Source of the DNA: Verrucomicrobiota bacterium
GTDB lineage: Bacteria > Verrucomicrobiota > Verrucomicrobiia > Limisphaerales > JADJPG01
Assembly: GCA_016713365.1 (NCBI GenBank)
Contig: JADJPG010000104.1
Coordinates: 1 to 64,000 of the forward strand
Direction: 5' to 3'
Length of the DNA stretch: 64,000 nt
Shown here: positions 27,660 to 36,722 of the stretch, piece after piece
How the letters are laid out: each line of letters opens with the position of its first letter
Position numbering within the stretch: the first letter of the stretch is position 1
Made by a program: the position numbers and the translations under genes
Notes under the pieces: model-generated
Told to the model about the DNA's origin: nothing
Seen by the model: the letters and a program-made list of their open reading frames with translations, nothing else
The model's database searches: none

Positions 27660-29828
27660 ATGAAACCCACCCTGTTACTCAAGTCCCTGCTGGTTGCCAG
27701 CCTCATCGCCGGAGTCCCCAACGCCTTCGCGCAAGGCACGGCGTTCACGTATCAAGGCCGGTTGAATCATGGCGCAAACATCGCCAACGGCAGCTATGAT
27801 TTCCGCTTTGCTCTCTACGACGATGCCACAGGGGGAACAACCCAAGGTTTGATTCTGACCAAGGTCGACGTGCCGGTCAGCAATGGCCTGTTCACAGTCG
27901 AAGTGGATTTTGGCAATCAATTCCCCGGCTACAGCCGCTGGCTGGAACTCTACGTCCGGACCAATGGCGGGGGGAGCTACACCCTGTTGACCCCACGGCA
28001 ACCGCTGACGCCAACGCCATATGCGGTGACGGCGGGAAACATCTCGGGCGTCCTTGCCGCCTCGCAATTACCAACTGGAGTAGTGACCAATGGCGCGGTG
28101 GTTTCCGGCTCGTTCAGCGGCAATGGTGCTGGTGTGACCAATGTGAACGCGGCGACGCTCGGTGGCGTGAGCGGCGCAGGCTTTTGGAAAACCAATGGTA
28201 ACACCGGCGCCAATCCGGCAACCGGGGCATTCCTCGGCACGGCGGACAACCAGCCGCTGGAGTTCAAGGTCAACGGGCAGCGCGCATTGAGGTTGGAGCC
28301 CAATACCAACAGTCCGAATGTGGTGGGAGGAAACGCAGGCAATGTTATTAGTAATGAAGTGGTTGGCGGATTCATCGGCGGAGGAGGCAACTCTCAATTC
28401 CCAAATCGAGTTGGTGGCAACTACGCTTCGGTGCTCGGAGGATTCGGTAACATCGCTGGCGGCTCAAACTCCATGGCGATGGGAGACCGGAGTTACGCCG
28501 GCGGCGATTTCTCTACAGCGATGGGAAAAAGAGCTGCCGCCATCGGCACTTTCTCCACAGCGATTGGATATGTAACTACCGCCAGTGGCCTTGGCTCCAC
28601 GGCACTCGGAATTAGCACCGTAGCCAGCGGCGACACCACCACTGCTATGGGGACCGGTACCACAGCCAGCGGCGCTGTCTCCACAGCGATGGGATATGCA
28701 ACTGTTGCCAGCGGCGATTATTCCACGGCAATGGGCTTTCAATCAGCCGCTGGCGGAACCACCAGCGTCGCGATGGGGGCCAACGCCGACGCTGCTCACG
28801 ATAACACCTTTGTCTGGTCAGATGGTTCGGCAGGGATCTTCACCAGCTCTGCACTGAACCAATTCCTGATCCATGCCTCTGGCGGCGTGGGCATCAACAC
28901 CAACAATCCAAACGGGGCCGCCCTGTCGGTCGCCGGAACGACGCGCCTTTCGGGCAATGTAAACGTAATTGGCAACCTTGCTGCAGGTGCCGTCTCGAGC
29001 GCCTCGGGCTTCGCGGCGCAGGCCCTGGGCTACAGTGCGGATGCGTCGGGCAATTATTCCCTCGCCCTTGGCTATGACTCCACGGCCAGCGGCAATGTCA
29101 GTCTGGCCGCCGGTTACCAGGCCACGGCGGCCCATCAAGGCTCTTTCGTCTGGTCAGATGCTACGGGATTTCCTTTTGCCTCGACCGGCGACAATCAATT
29201 CCTAATCCGGGCGGCTGGTGGAGTGGGCATCGGCACAGCCACACCACAAGCCACATTGCAGGTGGCCAGCAGTGCCACGTGGCCGAAAGCCCAACTCCTG
29301 CTGACCCAGACGGCCAACGACTACGCACGATTTCAGATGGGCGTGGGCAACAATGCCAAATGGATGTTCGCAGTGACCACCAACGCCGCGCCCAGCCTGG
29401 AGTTCTATCTGGCGGCGAGCAAGTTGGCGGAGTTGACCCCGGCTGGAGCGATGTTTGCCCAGAGTTTCAATCCGACGAGCGATCGCAACGCGAAGGAGAA
29501 CTTTGATCCGGTGAGCCCGCAGGAAGTGTTGGAGAAGGTCGCCGGGCTGACGATCAGCCGCTGGAACTTTATCGGCGATTCCGCCACGCCGCATGTTGGT
29601 CCGATGGCCCAAGACTTCCACGCCGCCTTCGGCCTCGGCACCGACGATAAACACATCGCCACCGTCGATGCCGATGGCGTGGCACTCGCGGCGATTCAGG
29701 GACTGAATCAGAAGGTGGAGCGCGAAGCATCGCTTCGCCGGAAGCTTGAAACCGAAAACGCCGAGCTGAAGCGGGAGCTGGCGCAGATCAAAGAAATGCT
29801 CACGAAACTTTCCGAACCCAAACCTTAA
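27660..29828 (+). CDS. Exported YadA-head repeat protein with S74 self-cleaving chaperone domain
   Basis: 722 aa from ATG 27660. The upstream GTG is rejected because the signal peptide begins at MKPTLLLKSLLVASLIAG. Residues ~25-145 are the common verrucomicrobial module TAFTYQGRLN...NGSYDFRFALYDD...LTPTPYAVTAG. Then come eight 14-residue YadA-head (Hep/Hag) repeats such as STAMGYATVASGDY, a spacer, and a second short run. The C-terminus is the intramolecular chaperone of endosialidase (peptidase S74) with the Ser-Asp cleavage motif TSDRNAKENF, DFHAAFGLG and a final coiled coil. By analogy it trimerises, folds with the chaperone's help and releases it. The product would be a trimeric fibre. 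A close paralogue follows after 24 nt. Confidence 0.85.
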   Translation: MKPTLLLKSLLVASLIAGVPNAFAQGTAFTYQGRLNHGANIANGSYDFRFALYDDATGGTTQGLILTKVDVPVSNGLFTVEVDFGNQFPGYSRWLELYVRTNGGGSYTLLTPRQPLTPTPYAVTAGNISGVLAASQLPTGVVTNGAVVSGSFSGNGAGVTNVNAATLGGVSGAGFWKTNGNTGANPATGAFLGTADNQPLEFKVNGQRALRLEPNTNSPNVVGGNAGNVISNEVVGGFIGGGGNSQFPNRVGGNYASVLGGFGNIAGGSNSMAMGDRSYAGGDFSTAMGKRAAAIGTFSTAIGYVTTASGLGSTALGISTVASGDTTTAMGTGTTASGAVSTAMGYATVASGDYSTAMGFQSAAGGTTSVAMGANADAAHDNTFVWSDGSAGIFTSSALNQFLIHASGGVGINTNNPNGAALSVAGTTRLSGNVNVIGNLAAGAVSSASGFAAQALGYSADASGNYSLALGYDSTASGNVSLAAGYQATAAHQGSFVWSDATGFPFASTGDNQFLIRAAGGVGIGTATPQATLQVASSATWPKAQLLLTQTANDYARFQMGVGNNAKWMFAVTTNAAPSLEFYLAASKLAELTPAGAMFAQSFNPTSDRNAKENFDPVSPQEVLEKVAGLTISRWNFIGDSATPHVGPMAQDFHAAFGLGTDDKHIATVDADGVALAAIQGLNQKVEREASLRRKLETENAELKRELAQIKEMLTKLSEPKP

Positions 29829-29852
29829 TCAATACATCTCTCCCTACCCTCC

Positions 29853-31853
29853 ATGAACACAAAACTAAAACTGAGCGCTTTGACTGCGCTACTGGCGGCA
29901 GCCTGCATGACCGGTCACGCGCAAAACACGGTGGTCAACTACCAGGGCCGTGTGACTTCCAATGGCACGAACTTCACCGGCAACGGGCAGTTCAAGTTCG
30001 CGCTGGTCACCAGCACCAACACTGCTGCGACAGCCATCGCAACAGCGGGCCGCAGCAGCGGGTTCATCACCGGTTACACACTCAATAACGGCGGGAGCGG
30101 ATACGTTACGCCGCCGCAAGTCACCGTTACCGGCGGTGGCGGCGCGGGCGCCACGGCCAGTGCCACGATCTCGGGCGGAGTGGTCACAGCGATTACTCCC
30201 ATCAACGCCGGCAGCGGCTACACCTCCACCCCGACGGTGACGATCGCGCCGCCACCGGCAGCGATTGTTTACACGACGTATTGGAGCCACGACGGGACGA
30301 GCACTTCCGGAATCGAACCGACCACCGCCGTGAGTGCGACGGTCCGCGACGGATTGTTCACCGTGGGACTCGGCGACACTACGGTGGCGAACATGACCGC
30401 ATTGGGCGCAGCGCTATTCCAGCAACCGAATCTGCAACTGCGGCTCTGGTTCAACAACGGCGTGAACGGTTTTGCCGCGCTCAGTCCGCTCCAGAATCTC
30501 TCCGGAGCGCCGTATGCGGGCCACGCCAACTCGGCCTCCTCGCTATCCGGCAACGGGATCGTGCGCGTGAACGGGAGCATGGTGGGCGGCTATTCCGGCA
30601 ACATCATCAGCAACGGCGTGGTGGGGGGCTTTATCGGTGGTGGGGGAGCCAATTCATTACCGAATTGGGTCGGAGGCAATTATGCCACAGTGCTGGGAGG
30701 CGCCGGCAATTCCGCGAGCGGTTTTTACTCTACCGCAATAGGATTTAAGTCGACCGCTACTGGAGTCGGCAGCCTTGCCGCGGGCGACGGTTGCACCGCC
30801 AGTGGAAACGGTTCAACTGCTCTTGGTGGAGCCGCAACTGCTCGAGGAATAAATTCAACTGCAATGGGTGAGAGTAGTGTCGCCAGCGCCCTCGCTGCCA
30901 CAGCCATGTGGTATCACACCACTGCATCCGGTTCCAGCTCCACAGCACTAGGAGGTTTGACTACCGCGAGCGGAGACAATTCCACCGCAATGGGAGCCTT
31001 CGCGGCGGCAAGCGGCGAATCCTCAACCGCGATGGGACGCAGCACTACCGCCAGCGGCGTGTCTTCGACCGCCATGGGGCGAGACACTCTCGCCGGTGGG
31101 AATTACTCCACGGCGATGGGTTACCAATCAGAGGCGCGCGGAGTCGCCAGCGTCGCGATAGGAGCAAGTGCCAGCGCTGCTCACGATAACACATTTGTCT
31201 GGTCGGATGGTTCCATCGGGAATTACTTCGACAGCACTGCCCCCAATCAATTCCTGATCCGTGCTGCTGGCGGAGTAGGAATCGGCACAGTGGCACCGCA
31301 AGCCTCATTGCATGTGGCCAGCAGAGCCACGTTTCCGCAGGCTCAACTGCTGCTCACTCAGACCGCCAATGATTACGCCCGCTTGCAGATGGGAGTCGGA
31401 ACAAATTCCAAATGGATGTTTGCAGTGCAGCCTGCCGCCGCCCCGAATCTGGAGTTCTATCTGGGGGAATCGAAGCTGGCGGAGTTAACCTCGAGTGGAG
31501 CGATGTTTGCCCAGAGCTTCAATCCGCCGAGTGATCGCAATGCGAAGGAGAACTTCGATCCGGTGATCCCGCAGGAAGTGTTGAAGAAGGTCGCCGGGCT
31601 GACAATCAGCCGCTGGAACTTCATCGGCGATACGGCGACGCCGCATGTCGGTCCGATGGCGCAGGACTTCCACGCTGCCTTCGGCCTGGGCACGGACGAC
31701 AAACACATCGCGACCGTCGATGCCGACGGTGTCGCCCTCGCTGCGATCCAGGGACTAAATCAAAAGGTCGAAGCGGCCGAACGCGAAAATACGGCGCTCA
31801 AGGACCGTGTAGAAATGCTCGAAAAACTACTGCGGAAACTGGTAAAGGAATAA
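29853..31853 (+). CDS. Exported YadA-head repeat protein with S74 chaperone domain (paralogue)
   Basis: 666 aa. The signal peptide ends GHAQ. The N-terminal module (NTVVNYQGRVTSNG) has a Gly-rich insert with two copies of a GGSGYVTPPQVTVTGGGGAG-like unit. Eleven 14-residue YadA-head repeats follow (STALGGLTTASGDN, STAMGRSTTASGVS and so on), then SVAIGASASAAHDN and a neck. The S74 chaperone has PSDRNAKENFDPVIP and DFHAAFGLGTDDKHIATVDA. The DNA of the chaperone parts of this and the previous gene is nearly the same over several hundred bases, while the heads differ in repeat number. One head repeat reads ATAMWYHTT, a Trp in place of the usual Gly. Confidence 0.85.
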   Translation: MNTKLKLSALTALLAAACMTGHAQNTVVNYQGRVTSNGTNFTGNGQFKFALVTSTNTAATAIATAGRSSGFITGYTLNNGGSGYVTPPQVTVTGGGGAGATASATISGGVVTAITPINAGSGYTSTPTVTIAPPPAAIVYTTYWSHDGTSTSGIEPTTAVSATVRDGLFTVGLGDTTVANMTALGAALFQQPNLQLRLWFNNGVNGFAALSPLQNLSGAPYAGHANSASSLSGNGIVRVNGSMVGGYSGNIISNGVVGGFIGGGGANSLPNWVGGNYATVLGGAGNSASGFYSTAIGFKSTATGVGSLAAGDGCTASGNGSTALGGAATARGINSTAMGESSVASALAATAMWYHTTASGSSSTALGGLTTASGDNSTAMGAFAAASGESSTAMGRSTTASGVSSTAMGRDTLAGGNYSTAMGYQSEARGVASVAIGASASAAHDNTFVWSDGSIGNYFDSTAPNQFLIRAAGGVGIGTVAPQASLHVASRATFPQAQLLLTQTANDYARLQMGVGTNSKWMFAVQPAAAPNLEFYLGESKLAELTSSGAMFAQSFNPPSDRNAKENFDPVIPQEVLKKVAGLTISRWNFIGDTATPHVGPMAQDFHAAFGLGTDDKHIATVDADGVALAAIQGLNQKVEAAERENTALKDRVEMLEKLLRKLVKE

Positions 31854-31871
31854 GTCAGATCCAATCAGACC

Positions 31872-32301
31872 ATGAAAACTCATTTAACGGCGGTGCTGCT
31901 AGGTGCGACCGCTCTCACCGTTCACGCGCAGAATTACGCCATCGACTGGTTCAAGGTAGCCGGAGGCGGCGCACCAGCACCGGCGGGTGTATGCGCTCAG
32001 CGGCACCATCGGCCAGCACGATGCAGGTGGACCATTAACCAACGGACCGTACGCGCTGACCGGCGGCTTCTGGGCACTGCCCATCGTCGTGCAGACGGCC
32101 GGCACACCCACCTTGGTCATTGAAGCGCTCGGCGCCGGGCAGGCCCGCATTTCGTGGACGCCGAACCCTCCGGGCTTTGTGCTGCAGGAGAACGCCAATC
32201 TCGCCACGACCAACTGGGTGAACTCGCCCAGCGGCGCCAGCAATCCAGTCACCGTGCCCGCCACGCTGCCGGTCAAAGCCTACCGGCTCGTCAAACCGTA
32301 G
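31872..32301 (+). CDS. Small exported protein with shared C-terminal tail (two base deletions)
   Basis: 143 aa when two missing G bases near 31975-31990 are restored. The signal peptide is MKTHLTAVLLGATALTVHAQ. The sequence AIDWFKVAGGG, TSTGG, VYALSGTIGQHDAGGPLTNG and YALTGGFWALP is a widespread verrucomicrobial motif. The C-terminus ARISWTPNPPGFVLQENANL ending AYRLVKP is the tail module also found on the exported proteins at 14762, 18183 and 35817. It starts 18 nt after the YadA-head paralogue and is likely cotranscribed. Function is unknown. Uncorrected, the first frame stops at 32123. Confidence 0.7.
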
Positions 32302-32351
32302 TCCGGACAGCCCAGCCCGAACCGCGATCCATTTCGCTCCCCTAGAATTTT

Positions 32352-35118
32352 AGAAGCGATTCCTGACACTTCCGCTCCTTGCTCTCGGGGCGATTCTTTT
32401 GCCTTGGTGCCCGAACCTTTCCGCCCAAGGCACGGCCTTCACCTATCAGGGCCTGCTCAACGACGGTGCCAATCCCGCCAACGGCACCTACGACTTGCGC
32501 TTTGCGTTGTATGACGCGGCGAGCGCAGGAGCGGCACAGGGTAGCGCGCTGACGAACCTTGCCACCGCCGTGAGCAACGGGCTCTTCACCGTGACGCTGG
32601 ATTTCGGCAACCGGTTCCCCGGCCCGGATCGCTGGCTGGAGATCGGTGTGCGGCCCGGCAGCAGCGCGGGCGAGTTCACGACGTTGGCGCCACGGCAGGC
32701 AATTTCACCCACGCCATACGCAATCTACGCGGGGACAGCAGGCACGGTCCCCAACGGCGCCATCTCGGCGAACAAACTCGCGGCTGGCGCAGCGGCGGCG
32801 AATTTGCAGGCAGGCGGTCAGGCAGCAGTGGGCGGAGGAGGTGTGGTGTTGAGCGAACAGTTCAGCGCGGCGGAACTCATCAATGCGGGCTATCAGAAAA
32901 TCGGCCGCGTCAGTTTGATCGACGAAGCATGGCAGGCGCGCGCAGCAGGGCCAACGAGATTGCCGCCGCAATTGGCACGGCGCGGACATTCCGCTGTCTG
33001 GACGGGTACCGAGATGATCATCTGGGGCGGCGAGAACACGAGCGGCGCTTGTTGAACACGGGCGCGCGGTACAATCCCGCTGTCGGCACCTGGACACCGA
33101 TCAGCACCACCAACGCACCGTCCCCCCGCACCGGCCATCGAGCGGTGTGGACAGGTTCGGAGATGATCGTGTGGGGAGGTTATGCGGCCAGCTTTTTCGC
33201 GAACAACGTAACCAACACCGGCGCCCGTTACAATCCGATCACGGACACTTGGACAGCCATCACCGCGGGCGGCGGTTCACGGCAGAATCACTCGGTGTTT
33301 TGGACCGGGACCGAGATGCTCGTTTGGGGCGGCACGGCGATCGGTTCCGGCCTCTTTGGTTCGACCACTTCGCCGCGCAACGACGGCGCACGTTACAATC
33401 TGGCCAGCAACAGTTGGACCTTTATCTCCAGCAGCGGCACGCCGTCGGTGCGGGTGGATTACTCAGCGGTCTTCACCGGCTCGGACATGATTATTTGGGG
33501 CGGGCGCGATTCGCTCGGCAGCATTGTCACCACGCAGACGAACTACCAGGACGGCTTCAGATACAGTCTCGCCGCGAATACTTGGACGCCCATCTCCACC
33601 GCCGGCGCTCCGGTCCGGCGCTTCGGCCATTCCGCCGCGTGGTCGGGGACGGAGATGATCATCTGGGGCGGACAGTATGCTGAGGGGAGCATCAATATCG
33701 TTCGCTCCAACTTCAACAACGGCGCGCGCTACAATCCCGCCGCGAACACCTGGGCACCCATCTCCGCCACCGCCGCGCCCGCCGCCCGCGTTGGGCACGA
33801 CGCGGTGTGGACGGGCAATCGCATGATCATCTGGAGTGGCGGCGATGGCACGAACCTGTTCGATTCCGGAGCGCGCTATTTTCCGGCGGTCAACGCGTGG
33901 AGCAACATGACTTCCGTCGCGCGGCCTGTAGGGCGCGAAGATCACACGACGGTCTGGAGCGGCAGCGAGATGATCATTTGGGGCGGGTTCAACGAATTCA
34001 TGCGCGACCTTGGCGGCAGCTACAATGCCACCAGCGATGTGTGGACTCCCACCGCGCCGTCCGGCGAACCCAGCGTGCGTCGAGGTCACACAGCCATCTG
34101 GACCGGAAGCGAAGTGCTCGTTTGGGGCGGCTTCGACGGCGAGCGACACCTGAACACGGGCGGGCGCTACGTGCCATCGCTCAATGCATGGACGCCGATC
34201 ACCATCAACGGCGCGCCCAGTGGCCGCACCACGCACAGTGCAGTTTGGACTGGTACGGAGATGATCGTGTGGGGCGGCGTCGGACCGAACTTCCTCAACA
34301 CGGGCGCACGCTACAATCCGGCGACCGGCCTGTGGACGGCGATGACGACCAACGGAGCGCCGACTGCGCGCAACGGTCACGCCGCCGTCTGGACCGGCAC
34401 GCAGATGGTGGTGTGGGGCGGACTCGATGGCGCGTTTGCCAACACCGGCGCGCGCTACAACCCGGCGAACAACACCTGGACCGCGACCTCGACCACTGGC
34501 GCACCCTCCGCGCGCAGCGGAGCACCTGGCGTCTGGACTGGCACTGAAATGCTCGTCTGGGGCGGTGTGGGCGGAAGCGTCGCTTCACAATTCCCGCTCT
34601 CGACTGGCGCACGTTACAACCCAGCCAACAACACCTGGGTCAGCCTGCAAACTACCAACGCGCCCGGCGCTCGCACCGCGCATCGCGCCCTTTGGACCGG
34701 CGACGAAATGTTGATTTGGGGCGGCACCGACCTGACGACGAACCTGAACACGGGCGGCCGTTACAACCGCGCTGCGAACACTTGGTCGGCCATCACCACC
34801 AGCGGCGCGCCATTGCCGCGCGCGGAACACACCGCCGTCTGGGACGGCACGCGCATGATCGTCTGGGGCGGGGCCGCCGGGGAATCCTACCTTCGCGATG
34901 GCGGCATCTACAATCCGCTGACCGACGGCTGGCTCGACACCTTGCTGGGCACCAACGCGCCTCCCGCGCGCGCCCAGCACGCCGCCGTTTGGACGGGCTC
35001 TGAAATGGTGGTATATGGCGGCTACCATGTTGAGCCATCGCCCCAAGGCTCAATATTTTTCGACGACACTTGGCACTACATTCCACCGCGCTCAATGTTC
35101 CTTTACCTCAGGCCTTGA
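32352..35118 (+). CDS. Exported Kelch-type protein with 14 propeller units (two base deletions)
   Basis: About 922 aa after correction. The signal peptide KRFLTLPLLALGAILLPW is in frame but has no start codon. AGAAGCGA at 32352 reads as ATGAAGCGA if one T is restored. A second missing G near 33046 (WGGENTSG then LLNTGARY) splits the gene. The N-terminal module is again TAFTYQGLLN...NGTYDLRFALYD. The rest is 14 Kelch-like units of ~50 residues with the pattern GARYNP, TW, RTGHRAVWTG, EMIVWGG. Fourteen units fit two seven-bladed propellers. The span is two bases short of whole codons, in agreement with two deletions. It is likely a surface or secreted binding protein. It ends convergent to the HPF gene. 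Confidence 0.8.
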
Positions 35119-35185
35119 GCAGAGAAAGCGACGAGGCAAACATTTGCCGGAGGGATCCCACTGCCTTCCACCGGTTGCGCAATCT

Positions 35186-35503
35186 TTAGACCGGTTCGGG
35201 CTCCAGACGACGGCGCGCCAGCAGACGGCGCTTCCGATCCCTGGCGAGCCGGGACAGACGGTCGAGGAGTTTGCCAACGGTGGCTTCGATGGTGTGGTCC
35301 CGCTCCTCCAGATGAATGTCTGGTCCGGGAACTGCCAGATGGACCCGCGCCACATAGGCAGGGCTACTCGACTGATTCCTCTCCAAGGCCACCTCGGCGA
35401 CTTCAATACGGAGGACGGAAGCCAGCTGGGCAAGCCGCGTCTGAACACGCGCCTTCAGCCCGTCATCAGGACGCAGCCACCGATGGATGAAGATGATTTT
35501 CAT
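35186..35503 (-). CDS. Short HPF/RaiA-type ribosome hibernation factor
   Basis: 105 aa starting MKIIFIHRWLRPDDGLKARV. It shows the HPF/RaiA pattern: beta strand, helix with regular Leu (TRLAQLASVLRIEVAEVAL), VARVHLAVPGPDIHLEERDH, then the helix TIEATVGKLLDRLSRLARD. It would bind the 30S subunit near the mRNA channel and silence idle ribosomes. It is the short form without the dimerisation domain. The basic tail DRKRRLLARRRLEPEP is compatible with RNA binding. It lies downstream of the small calcium-binding gene with a ~310-nt gap, so it probably has its own promoter. Confidence 0.7.
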   Translation of the reverse strand: MKIIFIHRWLRPDDGLKARVQTRLAQLASVLRIEVAEVALERNQSSSPAYVARVHLAVPGPDIHLEERDHTIEATVGKLLDRLSRLARDRKRRLLARRRLEPEPV

Positions 35504-35816
35504 GTCGCTATGTTACCGTCCGGTTTTATGTGCGGATGCCATCCGTGACTCGCAAGCGATCGCTGTGCCATCTGCAGTCGAGACTTGGAACACGCCGGAG
35601 AACGGGAAAACTTTCGCCCAGGATACCATCCTCCTATCGATTTCCCGACCAGCCAGTAGCCATGAACGGCCAATCATCGGCCATGGGGACTTAAGCGACC
35701 GACCTCTCAGGTTTCCCAGCTCCCTGATTGAAACTCCCAAATGCCGGATCAATCTCGATCACCGGCGACTGCTCAATGACACCTGTGGATGCCCGAACAA
35801 AACCACCGCTAATTTG
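35504..35816. other. Intergenic stretch without recognised feature
   Basis: About 313 nt between the HPF start and the end of the calcium-binding protein gene, both on the minus strand. Short open frames occur but none resembles a protein. It presumably holds the HPF promoter; I see no confident -35/-10 pair. Confidence 0.4.
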
Positions 35817-36668
35817 CTACCGGCTCCGCAGTTGGAGACGGCAACGGTAGAAAGTCTGGGCGTCTGGTTCATTGGCGACGTAGGTGATCGTGGCGTTATT
35901 GCCGAGCACGTTGGTGTAGTTCGGCACGCCGCGCCAGTTGCCGATCGCGAGATTTGTGGTCGATTCAAGCGTGTAGATACGGTCGTATCCCGCGTAGCCC
36001 GCGCCCGCCGCGGTAACGGCGAAGAAAGAGACCAGTTTGTTCACCGGTCCTGAACGCGTGATGCTGAGATGGAAGAATCCGTTGCGATCGTTGGGATTCG
36101 TTCCGGCGATATACTCGTCCTTGTTCTTCACGCCGTCGTTGTCGTTATCGCCTGTGCCGGTCGGATTCAAGTTCCCGAAAACCGAAAACTCATACGCGTC
36201 CGGCAAGCCGTCGTTGTCGCTGTCGGAGACGGTCGTCCCGAAGTCGAGGCGCTGGGCGTGGCCGCGCTCCGGAATCTGATACGGCAGCTGCATCTGCACA
36301 CCGTTCTGATTGCGAATAACAAGCACGAGCGATTCGCCGGCGACGGAAGAATCCGACTCGGCGACAGGAGTGAGTTCCTCCAGCTTGAGATTGAGCCGGT
36401 AGAATCCGCCCATCGCGGCATCGCTACCCATTCGGTAAGTGGCGATCGTGGGGCCGTCGATCGAGCGACGTGCTTCTACGATGACGTTGGTGTCCGCGGC
36501 CGTCACCGGCTGGCTGCCGAGAACGATGGTGCCGTAGAGGATGTTGTCCGGCGCTGGAAGTTCCGCGTGAACCGCGGTGGTCAGCACGCCTGACACGAGG
36601 GCCAGGCCGAGGAGTTGTTTCACGCCGGTGCTCGCCGAAGTCAGGTGCTGCCGTTGATTCGTCTTCAT
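35817..36668 (-). CDS. Small exported protein with thrombospondin-3-like calcium repeats
   Basis: 283 aa from ATG 36668 (MKTNQRQHL). The signal peptide ends AVHA. Residues ~25-140 form a beta-rich domain (ILYGTIVLGSQPVTAADTNV). Then come two calcium-binding thrombospondin type 3 units, DSDNDGLPDAYE and DNDNDGVKNKDEYIAGTNP. The C-terminus YTLESTTNLAIGNWRGVPN ending FYRCRLQLRSR is the shared tail. It is the last gene of the operon with the giant TcA-like protein (54 nt gap). It may be a calcium-dependent accessory subunit on the cell surface. Confidence 0.75.
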   Translation of the reverse strand: MKTNQRQHLTSASTGVKQLLGLALVSGVLTTAVHAELPAPDNILYGTIVLGSQPVTAADTNVIVEARRSIDGPTIATYRMGSDAAMGGFYRLNLKLEELTPVAESDSSVAGESLVLVIRNQNGVQMQLPYQIPERGHAQRLDFGTTVSDSDNDGLPDAYEFSVFGNLNPTGTGDNDNDGVKNKDEYIAGTNPNDRNGFFHLSITRSGPVNKLVSFFAVTAAGAGYAGYDRIYTLESTTNLAIGNWRGVPNYTNVLGNNATITYVANEPDAQTFYRCRLQLRSR

Positions 36669-36722
36669 AAGTTCAGTAGTCGACCATCGTTGAATCGTCA
36701 TGTTCGTGAAGGTGCGTCGCGA

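Noticed and set aside
28480..28780. Tandem 42-bp DNA repeats as a CRISPR-like or satellite array
   Set aside because: The periodicity is the coding of 14-residue YadA-head repeats. The units are diverged at DNA level and in frame.
33925..33935. CTGTAGG in the plus strand as another ECF promoter
   Set aside because: It lies inside the Kelch gene and has no TTGGAAC 18 nt upstream.
35135..35148. GGCAAACATTTGCC as a terminator between the Kelch and HPF genes
   Set aside because: The stem is six base pairs with a two-base centre and no T-run, too weak to call.
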